NCBI GenBank assembly: GCA_964450715.1
Contig: CAYVFC010000070.1
Location: 1 to 41,944, forward strand
Length of the DNA: 41,944 nucleotides
Direction: 5' to 3'
Origin: CAYVFC01 sp964450715
GTDB taxonomy: Bacteria > Myxococcota_A > Polyangia > Polyangiales > JAFGIB01
A program made the position numbers and the translations under genes. This document shows, one piece after another, positions 33,383 to 41,944 of the stretch (positions are counted from its first letter, which is position 1; each line of letters starts with the position of its first letter). A model generated the notes under the pieces. The model searched no databases. It saw only the letters and a program-made list of their open reading frames with translations, and was not told where the DNA came from.

Positions 33383-34719
33383 ATGGACGCCGTTCTACTG
33401 GCCAGGATTCAATTCGCCCTCACCGTGGGGTTTCACTACATCTTTCCGCCGCTGACCATCGGCATGGCCTGGATCATCGTCTGGATCCTCGGCCGGCAGC
33501 TGGCGACGGGCGACGAGCTGTACCGGCGTATGGCGCGCTTCTGGATTAAGCTCTTCGCGCTGAGCTTTGCCGTGGGCGTAGCCACCGGCATCACCATGGA
33601 GTTCCAGTTCGGCATGAACTGGGCCGAGTATTCCCGGTTTGTAGGGGATATCTTCGGCGCACCGCTGGCGGCCGAGGGGGTGATCGCCTTCTTCCTGGAG
33701 TCGAGCTTCCTGGGGGTGCTGCTCTTCGGCGAGAAGCGGGTCTCGACCCGGGTCTACTGGTTCTCGGCCCTGATGGTGGCGGTGGGCTCCACCCTGTCGG
33801 CCTTCTGGATCATCGTGGCCAACTCCTGGCAGCAGACCCCGGCCGGCTACCGCATAGTGGACGGCCGGGCCGAGCTTACCGACTTCTTCGCCGCCCTGTT
33901 CAATCCCTCGACCATCCCGCGCTTCTTCCACACCGTCGACGGCGCGCTGGTCACAGGCGCCTTCTTCGTCACCGGCGTCTCCGCCCTGTATCTGCTGCGC
34001 GGGCAGCACCAGCGGTTCGCCGAGAAGTCGCTGGCCACCGGGGTGGTGGCGGGCTTTTTGGCCTCGTCGTTGATCGTGCCCTTCGGCCACTTCCACGGGG
34101 TACAGGTGGCCGAGACCCAACCGGCCAAGCTAGCCGCGCTGGAAGGGATCTGGGAGACGCAGACCAATGCGCCGCTGCTGCTCTTCGGCATTCCCAACCG
34201 CAAGGAACGGAGAACCGACTTTGCCGTCGATCTCCCGGGCCTGCTGAGCATCGGGGTGGGCGGATCTACCGATACCGAGGTCAAGGGGCTCAACGACTTC
34301 CCCGAGGACGAGTGGCCGCCGCTGCTGCTGAGCTTCTTCAGCTTCCACCTCATGGTCGGCCTGGGCTTTTACTTCACCGCCTTTACCGCCCTGGGCCTGT
34401 TCTTGCTCTGGAGGAAAAAGCTCTACGGGAACCGGTTCTACCTGGGACTGGCCGTGCTATCGGTACCGCTTCCCTTCATCGCCAACGAGTGCGGCTGGAT
34501 CGCCGCCGAGGTGGGCAGGCAGCCCTGGATCGTTTATGGGCTGATGCGCACCCGGGATGCGGTCTCCATCTCGGTGCCGGCCTGGCAAATCGCGGTTTCC
34601 ATCGCCCTGTTTTGTGCGCTGTATACCGTGCTCTTCTGCTTCTGGGTCTACCTGCTGAAACGCAAGATCGACAAGGGGCCGGAACCGGATCCCGAAGCAA
34701 GCGGCGAAGAGGTGGCGGC

Positions 34720-34723
<4 letters not shown>
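33383..34723 (+). CDS. cydA: Cytochrome bd ubiquinol oxidase subunit I
   Basis: A 446-residue polytopic subunit. RIQFALTVGFHYIFPP gives the heme b595 His (His18), FFHTVDGALV the b558 His (His183), and ESSFLGVLLFGEKRV and GRQPW are family hallmarks. Its length implies the short Q-loop type. With CydB it reduces oxygen to water using quinol at low oxygen, without pumping protons. GGGAGAAGAC precedes the ATG. Its stop overlaps the cydB start (ATGA). Confidence 0.96.
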
Positions 34724-35727
<1,004 letters not shown>

Positions 35728-35758
35728 GCGGTCGCCTTGCTACCGACGGATCGTTGCC

Positions 35759-36598
35759 GTGCCCGAGCTGCCCGAGGTCGAAAGCATCCTGCGCCGCGTC
35801 GCGCCCGCGCTTCAGGGGCTGACCGTTCGCAAGGTCGTCACCGGTGCCGACGGCCGCGTCTTCGGCACCGCCCGCGCTACCCTGAAGCGGCGCCTGACCG
35901 GCCGCCGGATCGAGGAGGTGACCCGCCAGGGCAAGTACCTGCTGCTGCACCTCGACGAGGATTCGCGCCTGCTGCTGCACCTGGGGATGACCGGACAGCT
36001 GCTGCTGCCCGACCGTTCTCCGGCCGGAAAGCGAGGGCAGGGCTTTGTACCGGATATCCACACCCACCTCCGCCTCGAATTCGGGCCCAAGCGCCCTGCC
36101 CTGCTCTTCCGCGACGTGCGCCGCTTCGGGCTGGTCTCGCTGCTCGAGCCGGGTTGTAGTTGCGAACGGTTACAGAAGCTGGGGATCGACGCGCTTCGTG
36201 CCACGGGCGCGCAACTCTTTTCCGCCACTCGCTCCCGCAGGGTCGCCATCAAGAGCCTGCTGCTCGACCAGACGGTGCTGGCCGGTTACGGAAACATCTA
36301 CGCGGACGAGGCCCTGTTCCGGGCGGGCATCCGGCCGACCACGCCCTGTTCGCGGCTCTCCGAGGAATGCTGCGCCGCTCTGATCAAGGAGGGAAAGCAG
36401 GTGATGCGCCGGGCCATCGCCGCGGGCGGCTCCAGCATCAGCGACTACCAGCATCCCGACGGCGGGCGAGGGGAATTCCAGCAACAACATCTGGTTTACG
36501 GCCGCGCGGGCGAGCCCTGTACGCGCTGCGGCGCGCCCATCGCGCGCGCGGTCCTCGGAGGACGCTCCACCCACTACTGTCCCCGCTGCCAGCGGTGA
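35759..36598 (+). CDS. mutM: Formamidopyrimidine-DNA glycosylase
   Basis: A 279-residue Fpg/MutM, a base-excision enzyme for oxidised purines such as 8-oxoguanine. PELPEV places the catalytic Pro immediately after the initiating GTG, which decides the start. LLHLGMTGQL, the H2TH region (VLAGYGNIYADEALFRAGI) and the zinc finger CTRCGAPIARAVLGGRSTHYCPRC are complete. The ribosome-binding site is weak. Placement after cydAB makes sense for a respiring cell but is not a known fixed arrangement. Confidence 0.95.
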   Translation: MPELPEVESILRRVAPALQGLTVRKVVTGADGRVFGTARATLKRRLTGRRIEEVTRQGKYLLLHLDEDSRLLLHLGMTGQLLLPDRSPAGKRGQGFVPDIHTHLRLEFGPKRPALLFRDVRRFGLVSLLEPGCSCERLQKLGIDALRATGAQLFSATRSRRVAIKSLLLDQTVLAGYGNIYADEALFRAGIRPTTPCSRLSEECCAALIKEGKQVMRRAIAAGGSSISDYQHPDGGRGEFQQQHLVYGRAGEPCTRCGAPIARAVLGGRSTHYCPRCQR

Positions 36599-36602
36599 AT
36601 CA

Positions 36603-36670
36603 GGTAGGCGCGGGCCTTGCGCCCGCCCGACGTATCGCTTGCGGGAGGGGGCAAGACCCTCCCCTACGGG
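36603..36670. repeat. TAGGGG-type GC-rich repeat block
   Basis: Two units, GTAGGCGCGGGCCTTGCGCC and GGGAGGGGGCAAGACCCTCC with CCCCTAC at the right end. It fills the gap between mutM and the flavoprotein gene. Confidence 0.7.
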
Positions 36671-36700
36671 TGCGACTGCGTATAGAATGCCCGACCAGCC

Positions 36701-37288
36701 ATGAAAATCCTCGGCATACACGGTAGCCCTCGCAAGGGTGGGAACAGCGATCTGTTGCTGGAAAGGGCGCTAGAGGGCGCGCGCGAGGCGGGGGCGGAGG
36801 TCTCGGAGCTGCGCGTGCGCTCTCTGAAGATGGAGGGGTGCCGGGAGTGCGGCGGCTGCGACGAGACCGGCGAGTGCGTCATCGATGACGAAATGCAGCG
36901 GGTATATGGTTTGCTGAAAGAGGCGGACGCCGTCATCGCGGCCACCCCCATCTTCTTCTACACCGTGCCCGCCCAGCTCAAGGCGGTCATAGACCGCTGC
37001 CAGGCTCCCTGGAATGCGCGCAAGCTGAGCAAACCCCCGGAGCAGTGGAAGAACTACGGCAGCGGCCGCGGGTTTTTGATCGCGGTAGGCGCGACCAAGG
37101 GACCGAGGCTGTTCGAAAGCGTGGAGCTGGTAGCGAAGTACTTCTACGATGCGCTGGACATGAGCTACGAGCGGGCGGTGCTCTGCCGCGGCGTCGACGA
37201 AAAGGGAGCGGTGGCCAAACGGCCCGAGGTCCTGCAGCAGGCCTACGAGCTGGGACGACAGGCCGCGCTGGGCGGAAGCGCTACTTGA
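36701..37288 (+). CDS. Iron-sulfur flavoprotein (NADPH-dependent FMN reductase family)
   Basis: A 195-residue flavodoxin-like protein. GIHGSPRKGGNSDLLL binds the FMN phosphate. CRECGGCDETGEC is the compact CX2CX2CX5C cluster motif of archaeal and bacterial iron-sulfur flavoproteins (ISF), which transfer electrons, for instance to oxygen or peroxide in anaerobes. No strong ribosome-binding site is seen. It converges with and overlaps the tetR gene by 8 bases. Confidence 0.9.
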   Translation: MKILGIHGSPRKGGNSDLLLERALEGAREAGAEVSELRVRSLKMEGCRECGGCDETGECVIDDEMQRVYGLLKEADAVIAATPIFFYTVPAQLKAVIDRCQAPWNARKLSKPPEQWKNYGSGRGFLIAVGATKGPRLFESVELVAKYFYDALDMSYERAVLCRGVDEKGAVAKRPEVLQQAYELGRQAALGGSAT

Positions 37289-37877
37289 ACACGCCGGCGC
37301 GCACGATGCGGGAGAGCTCGGTCAGCTGCCGCTTGCCTAGATCCTGGCGCGAAACCCGGTCCGAGCTCAACGCCGCGGCCAGCACCGACCCGCCCGCCGC
37401 ATAGGCGATGACCAGGATGATCACGTTGAGGATGGCGCTCTCCGCGTCGACGTCCTCGCGGATGGCGCCGGTCTGCTGACCCATCTTCACGTACTGGGCC
37501 AGCAGCAACAGCCACGGCTTGAAGGCGTCCGTCAACAGCTTGCGGATACCCTCGGGGTTATCGAGCAGCTCGCGCACCAGCAGGGTGGCCCGGTCCGAGT
37601 TGCTCTGAAAAAACGCGACCAGCTCCTCAAGTAGCGCGTCATAGCTCTGCCCGCCGCTGGTGATAGTGACCAGCATCTGCGGCAACCGCTCGCGCCAGTG
37701 CTCTATTAAACTGTCGAGCACGGCATTCCTCAGCTCTTCCTTGGACGGGTAGTAGTAGAGCAGCGTCTGCTTGGTCACTCCCACCTGCTCGGCGATGGCC
37801 TGCAGCGAGGTGCCGTCAAAGCCGCGCGAGGCGAACAGCCGGGTCGCCGTCTCCAGTATCTTTTCGGCGGTGGTCAC
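37281..37877 (-). CDS. TetR/AcrR-family repressor
   Basis: A 198-residue TetR-family regulator. The N-terminal helix-turn-helix is ILETATRLFASRGFDGTSLQAIAEQVGVTKQTLLYYYPSKEELRNAVL; the rest is a ligand-binding helical domain. Start placed at GTG 37875-37877: a TTG 19 codons upstream would lie in the -35/operator region. The TAAACA -10 ends 7 bases before the GTG, so the message is probably leaderless. Operators TACCA-N2-TGGTA in its own promoter and in the divergent SCP2 promoter imply that it represses both. Confidence 0.9.
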   Translation of the reverse strand: MTTAEKILETATRLFASRGFDGTSLQAIAEQVGVTKQTLLYYYPSKEELRNAVLDSLIEHWRERLPQMLVTITSGGQSYDALLEELVAFFQSNSDRATLLVRELLDNPEGIRKLLTDAFKPWLLLLAQYVKMGQQTGAIREDVDAESAILNVIILVIAYAAGGSVLAAALSSDRVSRQDLGKRQLTELSRIVRAGVFK

Positions 37878-37884
37878 GAGTGTT

Positions 37885-37913
37885 TGTTTACCAGCTGGTA
37901 GGTATTTTGACAA
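37885..37913 (-). promoter_or_regulatory. tetR promoter with operator O1
   Basis: On the minus strand, TTGTCA (37908-37913) and TAAACA (37885-37890), spacer 17. The perfect palindrome TACCAGCTGGTA (37889-37900) covers the end of the spacer and shares its last TA with the -10. Confidence 0.7.
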
Positions 37914-37992
37914 CCGGTTCACCGGATCCGGCAATATTCTCGGTAATTTGCGGGTATTTTGCGATATTCATCGACTTGCGAGAGAAAATGTC

Positions 37993-38040
37993 TTGTTTAG
38001 AGCTCTACCATTTGGTAAGTTATTAGCTACCGACAGGTAG
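37993..38040 (+). promoter_or_regulatory. SCP2-gene promoter with operators O2 and O3
   Basis: TTGTTT (37993-37998) and TAAGTT (38016-38021), spacer 17. TACCATTTGGTA (38006-38017) sits exactly where O1 sits in the tetR promoter. A weaker site, CTACCGACAGGTAG (38027-38040), lies around the predicted transcription start. Confidence 0.7.
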
Positions 38041-38069
38041 GATTACTCGCATCTAGGAGGTAAGCACCC

Positions 38070-38699
38070 ATGGCAGCTATCGAGATACCCGCGGGAATCA
38101 AACCGAGGGAGTTCTTCTGTTCGTTTCTTCCCGAGACCTTCAACGCCCGGGCGGCCGAGCTCGATCTCTCCGCCTTCCAGGACCTGGAGGTGGCGCTCGA
38201 GTTCAACGTGACCGGCCCAGAGGGGGGCAGGTTCGGGGTCGCCTTCAAGGAGGGCAAGCGGCTGGAGGTGAGCGAGTCGGGGGCGGACAACCCGCTGGTC
38301 AGCGTCGAGGTTTCGCAGGATACCTTTGCCGAGGGCCTTTCGGGCCGGATCCCGGAGTTTCCCATCAAGGATATCCTGGCACTGGCCAGCGACCCGGCGA
38401 TCATCTCTCTGCTGGATCCGACCATGGTCAAGACGGTGATCGGGGCCATCGGGCAGGCAAAGGGGCTGATGGACGTGGAGGTTGTTCAGGGAGGAAGGAA
38501 GATCGCCCTAAGCGTCAAGTTCAACGGCTGCGAAACGCCCCGCTTCAAGATCTCGGGCGACATCAACGAGTTGCTGGCGCTGGCGGCGGGAAAGACCGAT
38601 CCGATCCAGGGTTACATGTCGGCCAAGTTCCGCATCGAGGGCGACCTCAACACGGCCATGTCCTTCCAGAACATGCTGCCCAAGAACCGGCCCAACTGA
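38070..38699 (+). CDS. SCP2 sterol-carrier-like protein
   Basis: A 209-residue soluble protein. The C-terminal region (FKISGDINELLALAAGKTDPIQGYMSAKFRIEGDLNTAMSFQNML) is a typical SCP2 lipid-binding segment; the N-terminal half (EFNVTGPEGGRFGVAFKEGKRLEV) has the SCP2-type beta-sheet. It likely binds fatty acyl-CoA or another hydrophobic ligand. A very strong ribosome-binding site, TAGGAGGTAAG, precedes the ATG. Regulated by the divergent TetR through O2/O3. Confidence 0.85.
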   Translation: MAAIEIPAGIKPREFFCSFLPETFNARAAELDLSAFQDLEVALEFNVTGPEGGRFGVAFKEGKRLEVSESGADNPLVSVEVSQDTFAEGLSGRIPEFPIKDILALASDPAIISLLDPTMVKTVIGAIGQAKGLMDVEVVQGGRKIALSVKFNGCETPRFKISGDINELLALAAGKTDPIQGYMSAKFRIEGDLNTAMSFQNMLPKNRPN

Positions 38700-38734
38700 A
38701 TTCCCTAAGGAGGCACCGCAAAACGATCCGGTTG

Positions 38735-38772
38735 CGGGCGCGCGGGCGGGCGCAAGGCCCTCCCCTACGGGG
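38735..38772. repeat. TAGGGG-type GC-rich repeat
   Basis: GCGGGCGCGCGGGCGGGCG followed by CAAGGCCCTCCCCTACGGGG. Single unit between the converging SCP2 and cytochrome genes. Confidence 0.65.
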
Positions 38773-38811
38773 TATGGATGACTCCCGCGGTTAAACCTGC
38801 CGAGGTGTGAT

Positions 38812-39195
38812 CTAATTATCCTTCGCCCCCTGCGCGACCCAGAGCCGCAGCAGGCTGAGCATCCGCTCCTTGAGCCGAGGGTGGAAGCCCTGCACCGTCT
38901 TGGGCATGCGGGCCTCCTCGATGACCTGCACGATCTGGCTCGCGTCCGGGCTGCCCGGTACCACGGTCCGCACCCCTTCCCGGACCTGCACGAGCTCGCG
39001 GTAGCTGCCGAGCGGCAGAAAAGAGCCGCCACCGTGGCATCCAGTGCAGTGGGTCTGCAGCATCGGCAGCACCTCCTTCTGGAAAGAGACGCGGGTGGCG
39101 GGATCCACGGTGGCGTCGTCCGTCTGCGTACCGCCGCAAGCCCAAGAAAAGGCCAGTAAAACCAGGCAGGTCGCCCATGATGGTCTTTTCAACAC
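38812..39195 (-). CDS. c-type cytochrome lipoprotein
   Basis: A 127-residue lipoprotein (lipobox SWAC, Cys20) with one heme-binding CTGCH (Cys50, Cys53, His54) and a candidate sixth-ligand Met97 in EARMPKT. It resembles the planctomycete-type cytochrome c (PSCyt1) domain. Starts at GTG with AAGGAGGAATC. It follows the metal-efflux permease gene by 61 bases on the same strand, possibly in one transcript. The electron partner is unknown. Confidence 0.85.
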   Translation of the reverse strand: MLKRPSWATCLVLLAFSWACGGTQTDDATVDPATRVSFQKEVLPMLQTHCTGCHGGGSFLPLGSYRELVQVREGVRTVVPGSPDASQIVQVIEEARMPKTVQGFHPRLKERMLSLLRLWVAQGAKDN

Positions 39196-39256
39196 GATTC
39201 CTCCTTCGGATTTTTCGATAAACGAACCGAAGCGCTACGGGGTACAAACTGCTATC

Positions 39257-40525
39257 TCACGGCGCCTCCGGATGGTAGCCCGCATCGGCGATGGCTTTCT
39301 CGACCGCCTTCAGGTCGGCGCCCTCTTCCAGGTCCACGCTGACCAGCTTGGTAGCCGGATCGGCCGATACGCTCTTTACACCGGGCAGCTCGCAGACCGC
39401 ACCGGTTATAGTGCGCACGCAGTGCTGGCAAGTCATGTCCGAGACTTTCAACTGTAACTTGCTGGCCACGTCCGTTTCTCCTTTCCGCCCCAGTCGCGCG
39501 ACTACAGGCTTGAATACGTGAAATAGAACGAGCAGCCCCAGCAGCACGCCGCTCGTCGTCTCCAGCCACGACAGTCCCGCGGCGTGATGCTGGGCGGCCG
39601 CCTCGACCGGGGGCGGCACCCAGGCGGGATAGGCCGCGAAAAGCGCGTCCGCTCCCCATCCCGCGGCGAGCGAGCCCAGCACGATGAGCACAAGGTAGAC
39701 GGCCAGCGCCCGCTTGCCGAGCATCTTCAGGATCACGGTCACCGAGGCGGCGTTGGTGGCCGGGCCTACAATGAGGAAAATGAGGGCCGCTCCCGGGCTG
39801 ATCCCCTTGGCCATCAGGGCGGCCGCCAAGGGAATGGAGCCGCTGGCGCAAACGTAGAGCGGCACCCCTACCGCCAGCATGGCCAGGTAAGCCGTCAGGC
39901 CCTCTCCCACGTACTGGCCGAGCACTCCGGCGGGAAGCAGGTAGCCGATAGCCCCACCTAGCAGCGTTCCCCAGAGCAACGGCCGCGCGATGCCTCCCAT
40001 CAGCTCGTCAAATGCGTACGACGTTGCGCGCCGCAGGCGGTTGCCATCGGGACCTTGCTCGAGGACCGGAGCGGGCTCACCCACCCCGTCGGTCGGGTCA
40101 TCCGAGCCGGGCCGTTCTACCAGGCTGGTAACGATGCCGGAAAGCACTCCGATCACGAATGAGACCGCCACCCGAGCCACCGCAAAGGCGAATCCCAGCA
40201 AGCTGTAGGTCGCCAGGATGGAGTCGACGCCCGAGGTGGGGGTGGTAACCAGGAAGCTTACCACCGCGCCGTTGCTGGCCCCGCTCTTCTTCAGAGAGGC
40301 GGCCACCGGTACCACCCCGCAGGAGCAGAGCGGAAGCGGTACGCCAACGGCTGCCGCCCGCAGCGCGGGCGCGGGTCCCCGTCCTCCTAGCAGCCTGGAT
40401 ACGGCCCCCAGAGGCAGCAACACGTGCAGCAACCCGGCTGCGGCCAGGCCCAAGATGAGATAGGGCGCCATCCTGCCCAGCAACAGGAAGGACTCGACGG
40501 CGATGCCTGTGACGAGATCGAACAC
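39257..40525 (-). CDS. SO_0444-type Cu/Zn efflux permease with C-terminal HMA domain
   Basis: A 422-residue permease of the DUF318/ArsP-like family. PLPLCSCGVVPVAASLKKSGASNGAVVSFLVTTPTSGVDS and VGPATNAASV are its signature segments; about eight to ten membrane helices. From residue 354, an HMA metal-binding domain with MTCQHC. Together these match Cu/Zn efflux transporters of the SO_0444 group. GTG start with AGGAGGAGCG. Element C ends exactly at its ribosome-binding site. Confidence 0.88.
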   Translation of the reverse strand: MFDLVTGIAVESFLLLGRMAPYLILGLAAAGLLHVLLPLGAVSRLLGGRGPAPALRAAAVGVPLPLCSCGVVPVAASLKKSGASNGAVVSFLVTTPTSGVDSILATYSLLGFAFAVARVAVSFVIGVLSGIVTSLVERPGSDDPTDGVGEPAPVLEQGPDGNRLRRATSYAFDELMGGIARPLLWGTLLGGAIGYLLPAGVLGQYVGEGLTAYLAMLAVGVPLYVCASGSIPLAAALMAKGISPGAALIFLIVGPATNAASVTVILKMLGKRALAVYLVLIVLGSLAAGWGADALFAAYPAWVPPPVEAAAQHHAAGLSWLETTSGVLLGLLVLFHVFKPVVARLGRKGETDVASKLQLKVSDMTCQHCVRTITGAVCELPGVKSVSADPATKLVSVDLEEGADLKAVEKAIADAGYHPEAP

Positions 40526-40539
40526 CGTTCGCTCCTCCT

Positions 40540-40696
40540 AGAACGGATCCCGAGAACGGACCGAGCCTCGCGCCGCGCCACGGGGTCGTCTGCAAGGCGG
40601 ACCGACGAGAACGGGTAGGGTCCTTTCGAGGAGGTCCAACGCCGCAGACGGCCCCGTGCGGCAAGCGAGGCTACGGGAGTTCTTGGGATCCGTTCT
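40540..40696. repeat. Long-hairpin element, copy C
   Basis: Outer arms 40540-40557 and 40679-40696 pair over 18 bases with one mismatch (AGAACGGATCCC outermost). Inner pairs: GCCTCGC with GCGAGGC and CACGGGG-TCGTCTGC with GCAGACG-GCCCCGTG. The core shares CGACGA, TTTCGAGGAGG and CGCCGCAGA-GGCCCC with copy A. It fills the gap between the acetyltransferase and the permease. Confidence 0.8.
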
Positions 40697-40736
40697 CATC
40701 ATCTCAACATAACCACGTTTCGGGGACGGGGGAGCT

Positions 40737-41696
40737 TCAGCGGGACGGGGCCGATCGAGCACCTCCGGATCCTTCCGCGCCTTCGTCGTCGGCCTCGGCC
40801 TGGGTGACGCGGCTCCCCTCGGGCACGCTATGGGTGAGCCAGACATTGCCGCCTATCACGGACGCGCGTCCGATATGCACCCGCCCCAGAACAGTCGCGC
40901 CCGAGTAGATGATCACGTCGTCCTCCACGATGGGGTGGCGCGGAACGCCCTTGACCGGGTTGCCGTTCTCGTCGAGCGCGAAGCTCTTCGCCCCCAGGGT
41001 GACTCCCTGGTAGATGCGGACCCGCTTGCCGATCTCGCAGGTTTCGCCCACCACCACGCCGGTGCCGTGGTCGATGAAGAAGGCCTCGTCGATGGTCGCC
41101 CCTGGGTGGATGTCGATACCGGTCTGTCCGTGCGCGTGCTCGGTAATCATACGCGGCACCAGCGGCACTCCCAGGCGGTAGAGCTCGTGAGCGATCCGGT
41201 AGTTGGTAATGGCCAGGATTCCGGGATAGCAAAGCACCGCCTCGTCCGGGCTGGTGGCGGCCGGATCGCCCTGGTAGGCTGCAGCCACGTCCTGGAAAAG
41301 CAGGCGTTGTATGTACGGTAAGCGGGCCAAAAAGGCGCGGGTCGTCTCTTGCGGACGCTCCTCACACTCGGCGCACGCACCGGGGTCGTCCTTGTGGCAG
41401 GGGAAGCAGAAGCCGCGCCGTATCTGTTCCTTGAGCTCGCGCTGCACGCGGTCGAGGATCGCACCGACGTGGTACGGCTTGCTCGTCTCGGCGATCTCCG
41501 AGTCGCCGAAGTAACCGGGAAACAGCGCGCAGCGGAGCCACTCGACGATGTCCACCATCCGGTCCCGCGAAGGAAGCGCGGCTCTCCACGATCGACGCAG
41601 CGTGAAACCATGGCCGGCAGAGCTCTGTCGAACCAGTTGCCCGACCACCTCCAACTCGACCGCGAGATCCCTCTTGTCGTTGTCGTTTTTTTCCAA
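40737..41696 (-). CDS. cysE: Serine O-acetyltransferase (EpsC-like)
   Basis: A 319-residue hexapeptide-repeat transferase making O-acetylserine for cysteine synthesis. LCYPGILAITNYRIAHELYRLGVPLVPRMI, TGIDIHPGATIDEAFFIDHGTGVVVGET and YQGVTLGAKSF contain the catalytic Asp/His set. The helical N-terminal part holds an unusual CFPC-x7-CAEC (Cys97, Cys100, Cys108, Cys111), suited to zinc or redox sensing. TTG start with GAGGTGAGAA upstream; possible -35/-10 at 41751-41756 and 41727-41732 on the minus strand. Confidence 0.9.
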   Translation of the reverse strand: MEKNDNDKRDLAVELEVVGQLVRQSSAGHGFTLRRSWRAALPSRDRMVDIVEWLRCALFPGYFGDSEIAETSKPYHVGAILDRVQRELKEQIRRGFCFPCHKDDPGACAECEERPQETTRAFLARLPYIQRLLFQDVAAAYQGDPAATSPDEAVLCYPGILAITNYRIAHELYRLGVPLVPRMITEHAHGQTGIDIHPGATIDEAFFIDHGTGVVVGETCEIGKRVRIYQGVTLGAKSFALDENGNPVKGVPRHPIVEDDVIIYSGATVLGRVHIGRASVIGGNVWLTHSVPEGSRVTQAEADDEGAEGSGGARSAPSR

Positions 41697-41770
41697 TTCT
41701 CACCTCTAACAGCTTCGTTTCGGAGAGCTGTATCGCGACATGTAGCTCCGAGACAACCGCCGGTCGACCC

Positions 41771-41850
41771 GCGAGCGGGCGGGCGCAAGGCCTGCCCCTA
41801 CGACGTTTGATGCACCCCTACGTAGGGGGAGCGGATCGCCCCCTCCCCTT
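41771..41850. repeat. TAGGGG-type GC-rich repeat block
   Basis: Two units: GAGCGGGCGGGCGCAAGGCC ending in CCCCTACG, then a palindromic CCCCTACGTAGGGG at about 41816-41829 and CGGATCGCCCCCTCCCC. Confidence 0.65.
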
Positions 41851-41886
41851 CACCCTCATTAAAAACCTAAAACCCAAAAACCAACC

Positions 41887-41944
41887 AAAAACCGGGACGG
41901 TCCTAGTTTCCTAGTTAACAAACCCAAAAACCGGGACGGTCCTA
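41887..41944. repeat. CCGGGACGGTCCTA repeats at the window edge
   Basis: AAAAACCGGGACGGTCCTA occurs at 41887-41905 and again at 41926-41944, cut by the window end, with TAGTTTCCTAGTTAAC between. GGGACGGTCC-type repeats often flank REP-associated (Y1/RAYT) transposase genes; none is seen here. Confidence 0.6.

Noticed and set aside
35728..35758. A cydX-like small subunit after cydB.
   Set aside because: Only 31 bases lie between cydB and mutM, with no frame able to encode it.

Overview
The window is about 42 kb of GC-rich, densely coded, Gram-negative chromosomal DNA. An outer-membrane beta-barrel protein, several lipobox lipoproteins and a GT39 glycosyltransferase point to a double membrane. 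Three radical-SAM enzymes, a 4-hydroxybutyryl-CoA dehydratase homologue, an ADP-forming acyl-CoA synthetase alpha subunit, a Cys-rich lipoprotein and a V4R/TIGR02265-like protein suggest a Myxococcota or Desulfobacterota-type bacterium, probably uncultured. That placement is inference: no rRNA or tRNA gene is visible. There is no phage, integrase, transposase or CRISPR array; the mobile signature consists entirely of short dispersed repeats.

Layout. 0.1-3.1 kb: AbfD-like dehydratase and a divergent radical-SAM enzyme. 3.2-8.4 kb (minus strand): a winged-helix protein, a GT39 membrane glycosyltransferase, a small membrane-anchored protein and an ACD alpha subunit. 8.4-11.5 kb (plus): a tight operon of a two-subunit transketolase and a RuBisCO-like protein, the most interesting metabolic unit here. 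11.6-16.8 kb (minus): Obg GTPase, an archaeal-type threonyl-tRNA synthetase and a multi-pass membrane protein. 16.9-25.4 kb: SAM methyltransferase, YggT protein, PKD/HYR lipoprotein, a second radical-SAM enzyme, a class III nucleotidyl cyclase-like/TPR protein, a V4R-like protein and a B12-type radical-SAM enzyme. 25.8-28.4 kb: an operon of lipoprotein, porin and PstS-like protein. 28.4-36.6 kb (plus): DUF2797, glnA (with a sigma-54 promoter), fdhD, a metallophosphoesterase, cydAB and mutM. 36.7-41.7 kb: iron-sulfur flavoprotein, a TetR regulator divergent from an SCP2 protein with shared operators, cytochrome c, a metal-efflux permease and serine acetyltransferase.

How the parts relate. GlnA, FdhD, the phosphoesterase, CydAB and MutM form a co-directional run with two ATGA overlaps. 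CydAB implies low-oxygen aerobic respiration. The TetR/SCP2 pair is a self-contained regulatory unit with operators in the same place in both promoters. Several genes (transketolase N subunit, methyltransferase, tetR) have a promoter so close to the start codon that the mRNA should be leaderless.

The strongest unexplained signals are three copies (12.7, 22.8 and 40.6 kb) of a 157-188-bp long-hairpin element whose core is conserved but whose outer arms differ at each site while still pairing; two oppositely oriented copies (25.6 and 29.4 kb) of a second inverted-repeat element; and TAGGGG-bounded GC-rich repeats whose TAG acts as the stop codon of three genes.
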